Shown: in pieces, positions 1 through 6,143 of the stretch
Layout: every line of letters starts with the position of its first letter
Numbering within the stretch: the stretch's first letter is position 1
Assembly (NCBI GenBank): GCA_040381555.1
Contig: JBEIHC010000144.1
Span: 1 to 6,396 of the forward strand
Source of the DNA: CANHCC01 sp040381555
GTDB taxonomy: Bacteria; Bacteroidota; Bacteroidia; J057; RFSG01
Direction of reading: 5' to 3'
DNA: 6,396 nt
The notes under the pieces: model-generated
Seen by the model: the letters and a program-made list of their open reading frames with translations, nothing else
Databases searched by the model: none
What the model was told of the DNA's origin: nothing
Program-made: the position numbers and the translations under genes

Positions 1-21
1 AAACCTGATATATTCAGGTTT
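1..21. terminator. Small perfect hairpin at the window edge, possible terminator
   Basis: AAACCTGA (1-8) pairs perfectly with TCAGGTTT (14-21) around a five-base TATAT loop. No T-rich tail follows on the plus strand (AACGG comes next), and the minus-strand side is cut off by the window. It could end a gene lying to the left on either strand. The stem is short and AT-rich, so this is a weak call. Confidence 0.3.
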
Positions 22-181
22 AACGGATATTCTAGATTTGGATAGCGAGATAGTATCAAATAAGTCTTTTAATCTTCGATGATGAATTTTCCCATTACAT
101 AAATAGTTATTGAACCCACTGTAAAATGCGTAGAGCCGATAATTTATAGAAAAAGTATCCAATTAGAATCGAAATAAAATG
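22..181. other. Intergenic stretch without a recognised feature
   Basis: This AT-rich stretch has stop codons in all frames, and I found no open frame, RNA gene or clear promoter in it. Together with the two hairpins that flank it, it makes up the 255-base gene-free left end of the window. Confidence 0.5.
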
Positions 182-236
182 AAAATGGAGGAAGGGACAA
201 CAGGTTAAAATTACACCTGCACCCTTCCTCCAATTT
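182..236 (-). terminator. Two-tier rho-independent terminator of the leftward gene
   Basis: An 11-bp perfect stem, TGGAGGAAGGG (186-196) with CCCTTCCTCCA (222-232), extends outward by three A-T pairs after one A-A mismatch. Inside the loop a second 5-bp stem, CAGGT (201-205) with ACCTG (215-219), encloses an A/T loop. Read on the minus strand, the hairpin is followed by ATTTTCATTTTATTT, a T-rich release tract. It begins about 20 bases past the stop codon of the leftward gene, as expected for its terminator. The nested loop stem is less usual than a simple tetraloop. Confidence 0.72.
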
Positions 237-255
237 CAGTAAAATATGAACGAAT

Positions 256-1992
256 CTATTTTCTATTAGGTCTTGTAAATGGTACTGTGTACCCAAATTG
301 CAGTTGCACAAAATTATTGAATGCGTTTTTCTGTTCCCAGTTTAATCTCCAGCGGAGAAAGAAACGATCATTTTTTTCTTTATCTTTAGAAGTTTTGAGA
401 AAGGCACCGAGTTCCATTGACCATAGGAATCTACCATTTGTTTCTTTTAAATAGGTTTGATCTGGCACTGCAGGCCTTAATTCAAATTCGTTGGTCAGAA
501 TATTGAGATGTTGCAGTCCAAAGGTGATATGAAACCCGTATCTCTCCTCTGGAACAATTCTCCAAGTTGCCTCAAGACCATGACTCAAACCATTTCCTTT
601 ATATTCATTAACTAAACCGTTTCTCGAAATTACTCCTGTTGTATCATTATGGGAAATTAAGGAGTCGACTAAATTAAATCTTCGATAACGAAATGCATAG
701 TTAAAGTGGAATTCCGATTTAATACTACGCATATCTAAATATAGTAGGTTTAAATCAGTTCCTAACGCAAATATTTGGTGATTCAGAGCTCTTAGTGGGT
801 TTGTAAAGTTTTTTCCCTGAATCAGGTGGTATTTTCCACTTGTTGAATCAAATTCAGTTCTGTTTTGACTTGAAAGTAGTAGGTCTCTATTGTTTTCCTC
901 AATTTTTGAAAGGGTAAAAACAGGCTTGATATATTGCATGAAACTATGGGATGTATTAAGTGGTGTGAGCGTATTCCTTCTTACTGTCCAGATAAAGATC
1001 TTTCTATAAAATTCAGTTTCAACTAATCCATTAGGTCTTTCCTGTTTAAAGCCTGTAAAATCTGAGAATACAGTTCCTGAGATTAACTCATCTGATTTAG
1101 TTCTGAATAAAACCTTTTCCTTTTCCGAATCATTTAAATTCACCAATCCATCCGCTGGAGAAAATTCTTTTGCAAAAGGTCTAATATTATACTTGTATTG
1201 TAGCACATCAGAGAGCATTATATAAGTATTGTAATATTTTATGCCATTCATTTCAACTCCTGACTTACAAAACAGTCTATACTTGTTCATTTTGTCAAAG
1301 TTCTTAATAGTGGAGAACCCAATACCATAGGGATTATTGAATCTATAAGTTGTTTTTCCATCTTCCCAATCTTCTTCTTCTTCCGCACCTTTTTTACCTT
1401 TTTCTTCTGCTTCATCTTTTTCTTCACCTTTTTTACCTTTTTCACCTTCTTCATCTCTTAAGTCAACAATAATCTGCTCTATGAAACCATCTCTGAACTC
1501 AATATCAACATTATCTATTTTCATTTTAGATAATTCTTGTTTTCTTGCCATGACAGAATTTTTATTGGAATTAGACACAATATTTCTAGTTGAATTATTG
1601 TAAATGCTAACATCTTGTTCTTTAATTTTAATTAATCCAATTTTTTCGTCTTCATCCAAATTATTGAATGTCCATAGCATAATATCAACCACCCAGTCCT
1701 TAAGAGCTGAATCGATTTCCCCTTGTTGTTCTTTTTCCAAATTATCGTATCCTTCAATATTGCTTGTAATGATATTTTGATAGGTCTTAATTGTTAGACT
1801 GGTTAGCCGAAGTTCTTTTTCCTTTTCTCCTTGAGTCAGTTTAATAATATAGCCTTTTTTGTCCTCAGGTTGACTAATTTCCTGCGTGAAAGGGAGATTA
1901 TTTTTGTATTCAAGTTTGAATACCTCATTTTGTGCGCTTACGAAATAGCCACACAATAATAAAACGATGTACAGTACAATGTTGGTTTTCAT
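256..1992 (-). CDS. Exported protein of unknown function, possible outer-membrane beta-barrel
   Basis: I do not recognise the family of this 578-residue protein. Residues 1-20 form a signal peptide: MKTN, a hydrophobic core IVLYIVLLLCGYF, then VSA|Q. Signal peptidase I cleavage after Ala20 is likely. Cys14 is preceded by LLL rather than a good lipobox, so a lipoprotein is less likely. Residues 21-178 are polar with scattered Lys and Glu. Residues 180-212 are almost entirely Glu, Lys, Gly and Asp, with EKGKKG occurring twice 13 residues apart. Residues 215-578 are rich in aromatic residues and alternating polar/hydrophobic stretches such as FVQLQFGYTVPF near the C-terminus, compatible with beta-strands of an outer-membrane barrel. 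That is inference; no homology is visible. The gene is transcribed away from the patatin gene across a shared 213-base gap, has its own terminator, and looks monocistronic. The signal peptide fixes the start. Confidence 0.85.
   Translation of the reverse strand: MKTNIVLYIVLLLCGYFVSAQNEVFKLEYKNNLPFTQEISQPEDKKGYIIKLTQGEKEKELRLTSLTIKTYQNIITSNIEGYDNLEKEQQGEIDSALKDWVVDIMLWTFNNLDEDEKIGLIKIKEQDVSIYNNSTRNIVSNSNKNSVMARKQELSKMKIDNVDIEFRDGFIEQIIVDLRDEEGEKGKKGEEKDEAEEKGKKGAEEEEDWEDGKTTYRFNNPYGIGFSTIKNFDKMNKYRLFCKSGVEMNGIKYYNTYIMLSDVLQYKYNIRPFAKEFSPADGLVNLNDSEKEKVLFRTKSDELISGTVFSDFTGFKQERPNGLVETEFYRKIFIWTVRRNTLTPLNTSHSFMQYIKPVFTLSKIEENNRDLLLSSQNRTEFDSTSGKYHLIQGKNFTNPLRALNHQIFALGTDLNLLYLDMRSIKSEFHFNYAFRYRRFNLVDSLISHNDTTGVISRNGLVNEYKGNGLSHGLEATWRIVPEERYGFHITFGLQHLNILTNEFELRPAVPDQTYLKETNGRFLWSMELGAFLKTSKDKEKNDRFFLRWRLNWEQKNAFNNFVQLQFGYTVPFTRPNRK
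1386..1443. repeat. 39-base-period direct repeat inside the leftward gene
   Basis: The 19-mer CACCTTTTTTACCTTTTTC occurs at 1386-1404 and again, identical, at 1425-1443. On the coding strand it specifies the two EKGKKG blocks of the acidic/basic low-complexity segment. The period is a multiple of three, so copy-number change would keep the frame. The surrounding sequence is T/C-rich on the plus strand and would favour replication slippage. Confidence 0.75.
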
Positions 1993-2205
1993 AATTGTTT
2001 ATTTAAAAGTTTAAAAGCGTTAGCGAACAGAATAGCCCATAACTTTAAACAAACAATTGCCTAATATTTTCTTAATGAACCCTAGGTGTAAATAAAGTTT
2101 GGGTTATGTTGGTCCGATTAAGTTAGGATTATTGAAAGTTTATTTGTTAATTGGTATCCTTAAAACGGTTCAAATATAATTGGTATTTTTATTAAAGCAA
2201 AAATC
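1993..2205. other. Divergent intergenic region between the exported-protein and patatin genes
   Basis: The two genes start at its ends and point away from each other, so it should hold both promoters. It is AT-rich. Apart from the weak rightward promoter candidate annotated separately, I found no good leftward TAnnTTTG element, no clear operator-like dyad and no small open frame. Confidence 0.5.
2151..2182 (+). promoter_or_regulatory. Candidate Bacteroidota-type promoter for the patatin gene
   Basis: TATAATTG (2175-2182) matches the Bacteroidota -7 consensus TAnnTTTG at all but one fixed position. A TTG at 2151-2153 lies 21 bases upstream, near the usual spacing for the -33 element. The start codon is 23 bases downstream. 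AT-rich DNA gives such matches by chance, so this is tentative. Confidence 0.3.
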
Positions 2206-3453
2206 ATGTACAAAATTCTATCATTAGACGGAGGAGGTTCTTGGGCCGTAATTCAAGCAGCCTGTTTGGGTAAAATATATGGGAATACAACCCCAGGTAG
2301 GCAGATCTTAAGCCATTTTAATTTAGTAGTGGCTAATTCTGGGGGGAGTTTAATACTGGCAGGATTGGCATTAAACCTTAGCCCAGCTCAAATAATGGAT
2401 TTGTTAGGTAGCGAAGAATGGCGCAAGCGCATTTTTAAAAACCTTCCCTGGTATAAGCGGCTTAAACAGGTTTTGTTGGGAATGGGTCCTAAATACGAGG
2501 CGGAAGCAAAACGCTTGGGTTTAGCAGCTGCACTTAAACATGCTTCAGGTGAAGATCCGAATGAATCACTTGAAAATTTAAAAAAGAAAATAGGTTTGGA
2601 GCATACGGATTTCCTTATTTGTACTTACGACTACGATCAAGAGAGAGCCTCGTTTATGCGTTCTAATTTAGGTAGTAATTCCGGATCAGCTGCCATTGGT
2701 TTCCTTGCTACAGAACAATCCGGATCCAATGTTCATAATTCTTTTACGCTATTGGATGCGATTCACAGTGCAAGTCATGCTCCCATAAACTTTTTTGAAA
2801 AAGTAGCCTGGGTGAATTCTATTTCGCCTAAAGGAGTACGAAATGAGCACCGGCATTGGGATGGAGCAGTAGGAGGGTATAATAATCCTGTCTTGGCGGG
2901 ACTTACCGAGGCTTTGGTCAATGGTGTACAGATGACAGATATTCGGATTTTGTCAATCGGAACAGGATTGGTTCGAAAGCCTCTGGATAAAGATTTTCCT
3001 ACTCAGGCTGTGAAGGATGAATTTCTATTTGAAAAAACAGACGAGCCTTCCATGCTCAAAGATATTCCCAAAATGGCGATGAGTATTTTAGCCGATCCAC
3101 CCGACTCTGCCAGTTATATCTCGCATGTTTTTTTACACAAACAAGAAATAAATCCGGATAAACCTTGTTTAATTCGGATGAATCCTATGATTGCTCCCAT
3201 TTGGAATACAGATAGCCAACTTTGGTCTTTGCCAATCGGATATCAGCAGGATGAAGCAGCATTTAATCGGATTTCTTCTATAGATATGGATGCTGTTTCC
3301 AAAGAGGATTTTGATGCTGTTTGTGAAGCCATGAATCTTTGGTTGGACGATTTAATACCCAATCAAGGAATTCAATATAATCGATATTTGAAAGTCCGGA
3401 TAGGTCAGGATTCTTTTTCTCAGGCAGCTAAAGCATGGAATGTATGGGATTGA
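2206..3453 (+). CDS. Patatin-like phospholipase family protein
   Basis: A patatin-fold lipid acyl hydrolase of 415 residues, expected to cleave acyl esters of (phospho)lipids with a Ser-Asp dyad. The glycine-rich oxyanion loop is DGGG at residues 8-11. The nucleophile elbow is A-N-S-G-G at 43-47, with Ser45 the likely nucleophile; its first position is Ala where the family's GxSxG has Gly. The segment around 185-197 (AIHSASHAPINFF) corresponds to the family's SxSAAPxYF block. The catalytic Asp is in DGAVGGYNNP (219-228), and ILSIGTG (248-254) matches the LSxGTG strand. There is no signal peptide or membrane segment, so it is cytosolic or membrane-peripheral. The start sits just before the first beta-strand, as in relatives. 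A 32-base gap to the exonuclease gene suggests co-transcription. No nucleotide cyclase or other CBASS partner lies nearby, so an anti-phage effector role is unsupported; lipid turnover is as likely. Confidence 0.9.
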   Translation: MYKILSLDGGGSWAVIQAACLGKIYGNTTPGRQILSHFNLVVANSGGSLILAGLALNLSPAQIMDLLGSEEWRKRIFKNLPWYKRLKQVLLGMGPKYEAEAKRLGLAAALKHASGEDPNESLENLKKKIGLEHTDFLICTYDYDQERASFMRSNLGSNSGSAAIGFLATEQSGSNVHNSFTLLDAIHSASHAPINFFEKVAWVNSISPKGVRNEHRHWDGAVGGYNNPVLAGLTEALVNGVQMTDIRILSIGTGLVRKPLDKDFPTQAVKDEFLFEKTDEPSMLKDIPKMAMSILADPPDSASYISHVFLHKQEINPDKPCLIRMNPMIAPIWNTDSQLWSLPIGYQQDEAAFNRISSIDMDAVSKEDFDAVCEAMNLWLDDLIPNQGIQYNRYLKVRIGQDSFSQAAKAWNVWD

Positions 3454-3480
3454 GTTGCTGCGCATAATTTTCCTAATTTC

Positions 3481-3495
3481 GGGAAATGATTTCCC
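3481..3495. promoter_or_regulatory. Perfect dyad spanning the exonuclease start codon
   Basis: GGGAAAT (3481-3487) and ATTTCCC (3489-3495) are perfect reverse complements around a single G, and the ATG start (3486-3488) lies at the centre. No Shine-Dalgarno-like purine tract precedes this start. It could be an operator. As RNA it would need a loop opened from the inner pairs, leaving a short stem. A chance palindrome is possible. Confidence 0.35.
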
Positions 3496-4505
3496 CACCC
3501 TTGCTGTTTTCCAATGACAAAGGTCTGTATTGTGCAGCAGGGGATTTTTATATAGATCCTTGGAAAGGGGTAGATCGAGCAATTATTACCCATGCACATA
3601 GTGATCATGCTCGTTCGGGTAGTAGCAGTTATCTGTGTGCTGAACCTGGTTTTTGGGTATTGAAAAGTCGCTTGGGGCCAAAGGCTATTATTGAAACCTT
3701 ACCTTATGGCCACTCTATTTCTTTGAATGGGGTAAAAGTTAGTCTGCATCCTGCCGGACATATTCTAGGTTCTGCTCAGGTGAGAGTCGAGTATAGAGGG
3801 GAAGTGTGGGTCGTAACGGGAGATTATAAAAGACAAACTGACCCAACTTGTGAATCTTTTGAACCGCTTATTTGCCATACATTAATAACAGAGTCTACAT
3901 TCGGTTTGCCGGTCTATAGATGGAATTCACCGGCAGAAGTGTTTCAGGAAATGAATGATTGGTGGGCAGATCAGGCTTCGATAGGCAAACAGTGTATATT
4001 GGTGGGATACAGTTTGGGAAAGGTTCAGCGTATGTTGGCTTCCTTGAATTCAGAAATAGGACCTATATATGCACATGAAGCTATCCTGAAGTTAAATGCA
4101 GCTTATCAAGCAAGTGGGGTGTTATTACCCAAAGTAAAATCCTTTTCTGAAAAATCTGATAAGCCTGGTTTATGGTTGATGCCTCCTTCTGCCTTATATA
4201 CTCCCGGACTACTGGAAAAAGGTAGCTATTCCACTGGGTTCGCTTCAGGTTGGATGGCCTTACGAAATGCCCGAAAGAAGAATACTTTTGATAAAGGATT
4301 TACTTTATCCGATCATGCGGATTGGAAAGGATTAATTCAGACAATTCAGGATAGTAGAGCAGAGAAAGTATTGGTTACCCATGGTTTTAAAGCTGCATTG
4401 GTGCGATATCTAAATGAATCGGGTACGATCGCTGCAGAATTGGAAACTCATTATACTGGAGAAACGACAGAGCCTCATTCTATAGAGGAGGGGCAATTGT
4501 CATGA
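3486..4505 (+). CDS. Ligase-associated DNA exonuclease, metallo-beta-lactamase/beta-CASP fold
   Basis: This 339-residue protein fits the ligase-associated exonuclease family, relatives of SNM1/Artemis and CPSF-73 nucleases that use two metal ions to hydrolyse DNA ends. The N-terminus (GLYCAAGDFYIDPW, 13-26) is the family signature and supports the start. Metal ligands are visible: HAHSDH at 36-41, His92 in PAGHILGSAQ, Asp113 in TGDYK, and late motifs SDHADW (275-280) and VTHG (297-300). TESTFG (135-140) and GYSLGKVQR (174-182) begin the beta-CASP part. All expected catalytic residues appear intact, unlike those of the ligase downstream. Its stop codon overlaps the ligase start as ATGA, implying translational coupling; the two proteins are thought to act together in DNA end processing and sealing. 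It lacks a signal peptide, so it is cytosolic. Confidence 0.95.
   Translation: MISPPLLFSNDKGLYCAAGDFYIDPWKGVDRAIITHAHSDHARSGSSSYLCAEPGFWVLKSRLGPKAIIETLPYGHSISLNGVKVSLHPAGHILGSAQVRVEYRGEVWVVTGDYKRQTDPTCESFEPLICHTLITESTFGLPVYRWNSPAEVFQEMNDWWADQASIGKQCILVGYSLGKVQRMLASLNSEIGPIYAHEAILKLNAAYQASGVLLPKVKSFSEKSDKPGLWLMPPSALYTPGLLEKGSYSTGFASGWMALRNARKKNTFDKGFTLSDHADWKGLIQTIQDSRAEKVLVTHGFKAALVRYLNESGTIAAELETHYTGETTEPHSIEEGQLS
4486..4491 (+). promoter_or_regulatory. Shine-Dalgarno sequence of the ligase gene
   Basis: AGGAGG lies ten bases before the ATG at 4502, inside the end of the exonuclease gene. It is strong for a genome whose other starts here lack one, and it supports the ATGA-overlap start over the in-frame ATG two codons later. 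Confidence 0.6.
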
Positions 4506-5314
4506 AAATGTTTGCACACACTTGGTTGCGTTTGGATGAATCTAAAAATGAAGAAGAAAAGATTCGCATTCTGCGTGCCTATTTTTCAGCAACTACTCCT
4601 GCCGAATCCGCTTGGGCTTTAGGCTTATTTTTAGGGAAGACTCCCCCTCGATGGATGAAATTATCCGACCTTAAAATATGGGCTCTTGAAACGAATGATA
4701 TCTCGGAGTGGTTGTTGGATGAATCTACTGCTATGACGGGTGATTTGTGTGAAGCAATTGCCTTATTAGTCAGTAGGCAAGCTGAGCCAACTAACTTGAG
4801 TAAGGAAGAGGAGGTGTTTGATCTGATTCGAGTAAATGCCAAATCCTCCGAACAAGTAAAAAAAGATATCATTTGGAGCTGTTGGAATTTTTTAGATTCT
4901 GAGGGAATATTGGTCTTCAATAAAATTATTACAGGTGGGTTTCGTTCGGGTCTTAGTATAGATATTCTCTCAAAAGCATTGTCTGGATTAAGTTCTGTAC
5001 CAGAAACCGTGATACGAGAGCGATTGAGTAAATCTTTTATTCCCACTGCGGATAATTATTTAAAATTACTTTCAGAAGTAAGCCCAGAAGAGATTCGATG
5101 TATTCCTTATCCATTTTGTAAGATTTTTTCTTGGGAGGATTCAGTTGCAGAAATGGACTCAAAGCTTTGGATGGCCGAGTGGAAGCAGGAAGGATTGCGG
5201 GTTCAAATTATCTATCGACAAGGACAATTGTTTGCCTGGAATGATCATCTGGAAAGGATTTCCATAGATAAATTACCAGAGTTGGTGTCTGCTTTTTTTT
5301 CTCCTCAAAAATGA
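4502..5314 (+). CDS. DNA ligase N-terminal part: DNA-binding domain and catalytic lysine
   Basis: This 270-residue product carries the helical N-terminal DNA-binding domain. Family marks are MKxFAxxxxxLD at the start, GDLCEAIALL (80-89), FNKIITGGFRSG (139-150) and YPF (203-205). The adenylation domain then begins: Lys228 in EWKQEGLR is the expected adenylated lysine, but motif I reads KxEG instead of KxDG. The motif Ia region reads AWNDHLE (245-251) where I expect WSRxxE, so the usual Ser-Arg is missing. The last residues after LPEL (258-261), SAFFSPQK, run out of frame into the stop. Translated alone, this piece lacks motifs III to VI and could not complete ligation. Confidence 0.7.
   Translation: MKMFAHTWLRLDESKNEEEKIRILRAYFSATTPAESAWALGLFLGKTPPRWMKLSDLKIWALETNDISEWLLDESTAMTGDLCEAIALLVSRQAEPTNLSKEEEVFDLIRVNAKSSEQVKKDIIWSCWNFLDSEGILVFNKIITGGFRSGLSIDILSKALSGLSSVPETVIRERLSKSFIPTADNYLKLLSEVSPEEIRCIPYPFCKIFSWEDSVAEMDSKLWMAEWKQEGLRVQIIYRQGQLFAWNDHLERISIDKLPELVSAFFSPQK
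5293..5300 (+). other. T8 run, probable site of the ligase frameshift
   Basis: Eight consecutive T follow GC inside the codons for Ala-Phe-Phe. Reading with seven T joins the two ligase frames without an extra or missing residue in the conserved flanks. Homopolymers of this length are hot spots for replication slippage, RNA polymerase slippage and sequencing error. The frame change can only lie between the last stop in the downstream frame (5265-5267) and the TGA at 5312. Confidence 0.7.
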
Positions 5315-5366
5315 TTTTGTAATTGAAGGAGAGTTATTTGTTTCGGATGCAGCTCAGGGTATATCT

Positions 5367-6083
5367 TTGAAGGGAATTCTTGGAACTAAGAATACTCAAT
5401 CTGCATCGAAAGCTGCAGTATCAGAGGGTTTATTGGTATTTCGAGCAAGGGATTTATTGGAATGGGAGGGGATGGACATTCGTTCGCATGCATTGGAAGA
5501 GCGCCGGCAGATGTTGGAGTCTTTTAAAGATTTAGGGCAAGGTCTTATTCAGATTAGCCCTGTAATTCAGGATTTATCTTGGGAATCCTTAAATGGTATT
5601 CGTAATAATCAAAAGGAGAAAGGTTGGGAAGGTCTATTATTGAGGCGTAAGGATTCCCCTTATCCAATTGTTTCTAATGAAGTCGGGGGGTATTTATGGA
5701 AGAAAGAACCCTATAAATTAAAAGCTGTGTTGATGTATGCTCAGCGTGGGAGTGTGGGTAAATCGAATAAGTATTCTGAGTTTGTTTTTGGCTTATGGGA
5801 TCAAGGGGAATTAAAAAGTTTTGCCCGTTGTGATTCAGGTTTATCTGCAGAAGAGTTTCAAGAGCTTCAAGAATTTATTTTGTCTCATACTGTTGAGAAA
5901 ATTGGACCGGTGCGTACCGTAGAAGCTGAGTTGGTTTTCGAAATTGTTTTTGAGAGTGTGCAGATTTCAAAGCGACATAAAATTGGGATGATTGTTCGTG
6001 CACCCGAAATATTTCGCTGGCGTAAAGATCTTGCTGTTGAGTATGCGGATTCGATTGAGGAGCTAAGGGGGATGGTTTTTTAG
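5367..6083 (+). CDS. DNA ligase C-terminal part: rest of adenylation domain and OB-fold
   Basis: The frame is open from 5268, and the homologous region begins before the TTG at 5367: bases 5313-5366 encode DFVIEGELF and following residues (motif III region, EGE where DGE is usual). The TTG has no ribosome-binding site and is not a credible independent start. Counting from it, DLLEW at 29-33 follows motif III, motif IV is EGLLLR at 88-93 (consensus ends in Lys), and motif V is YLWKK at 109-113 where WKWK is expected. The C-terminal OB-fold carries MYAQRG (123-128), ELVFEIVFE (188-196), RHK (203-205) and RAPEIFRWRKD (211-221), the last where RFPRxxRxRxDK is usual. The fragment makes sense only as the continuation of the upstream frame. 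Confidence 0.65.
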   Translation: MKGILGTKNTQSASKAAVSEGLLVFRARDLLEWEGMDIRSHALEERRQMLESFKDLGQGLIQISPVIQDLSWESLNGIRNNQKEKGWEGLLLRRKDSPYPIVSNEVGGYLWKKEPYKLKAVLMYAQRGSVGKSNKYSEFVFGLWDQGELKSFARCDSGLSAEEFQELQEFILSHTVEKIGPVRTVEAELVFEIVFESVQISKRHKIGMIVRAPEIFRWRKDLAVEYADSIEELRGMVF

Positions 6084-6135
6084 TGGTTAGTGGTTAGTGG
6101 TTAGTGGTTAGTGGTTAGTTGTTAGTGGTTAGTTG
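6080..6135. repeat. TTAGTGG heptamer tandem array, eight units
   Basis: Five perfect TTAGTGG units (6080-6114) are followed by TTAGTTG, TTAGTGG and TTAGTTG, then a degenerate TTGTTAA. The TAG in the first unit is the ligase stop codon. Because seven is not a multiple of three, three units place a TAG in all three forward frames, and the complement (CCACTAA) likewise gives TAA in all three reverse frames. The spaced GG pairs could in principle form a two-layer G-quadruplex. Heptamer arrays of this kind are known as dispersed repeats in cyanobacteria and elsewhere. Confidence 0.9.
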
Positions 6136-6143
6136 TTGTTAAG

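Larger units (their letters stand above)
4502..6083 (+). pseudogene. ATP-dependent DNA ligase, broken by a one-base frameshift
   Basis: Taken together this is one bacterial ATP-dependent DNA ligase gene of the kind found next to the ligase-associated exonuclease. Such enzymes adenylate an active-site lysine with ATP and seal nicks, probably in DNA repair. The 5' half is in one frame up to a TGA at 5312-5314. The 3' half is in the next frame, open from 5268. The join falls in LPELVSAFF / LLKNDFVIEGELF, where family alignment would continue without a gap. Removing one base, most simply one T of the T8 run, gives 526 residues, a normal length for the family. There is no other stop or frameshift. 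Several motifs depart from consensus, so the gene may be decaying. Alternatives are transcriptional slippage at T8 or a sequencing error. The stop codon falls in the first unit of the downstream heptamer array. Confidence 0.75.

Noticed and set aside
1993..2100. Bacteroidota promoter for the leftward gene
   Set aside because: A TTTG is present on the minus strand but no TAnnTTTG lies at an acceptable distance from it.
2206..3453. Patatin as a CBASS-type (CapV-like) effector
   Set aside because: No CD-NTase, ubiquitin-like Cap genes or other sensor is within the window, and the neighbours are DNA repair genes.
3465..3481. TAATTTTC and TAATTTCG as -7 promoter elements for the exonuclease gene
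   Set aside because: Each misses the TAnnTTTG consensus by one base and neither has a TTG at a proper distance upstream; co-transcription with the patatin gene is simpler.
3352..3608. Two overlapping minus-strand open frames (76 and 62 codons) across the patatin-exonuclease junction
   Set aside because: Both lie antisense to genes with clear catalytic motifs, overlap each other in different frames, and encode nothing recognisable.
4579..5046. Minus-strand open frame of 155 codons inside the ligase
   Set aside because: It is antisense to the conserved ligase N-terminal domain and its translation shows no domain or signal; it is a shadow of the plus-strand gene.
5312..5369. Independent translation of the ligase C-terminal part from TTG at 5367
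   Set aside because: There is no ribosome-binding site, the start would cut through the conserved motif III region, and the frame is open and homologous well before it.
6080..6135. CRISPR-like or telomere-like array
   Set aside because: Units are seven bases with no spacers, so it is not CRISPR; nothing suggests a replicon end, so the telomere resemblance is only superficial.
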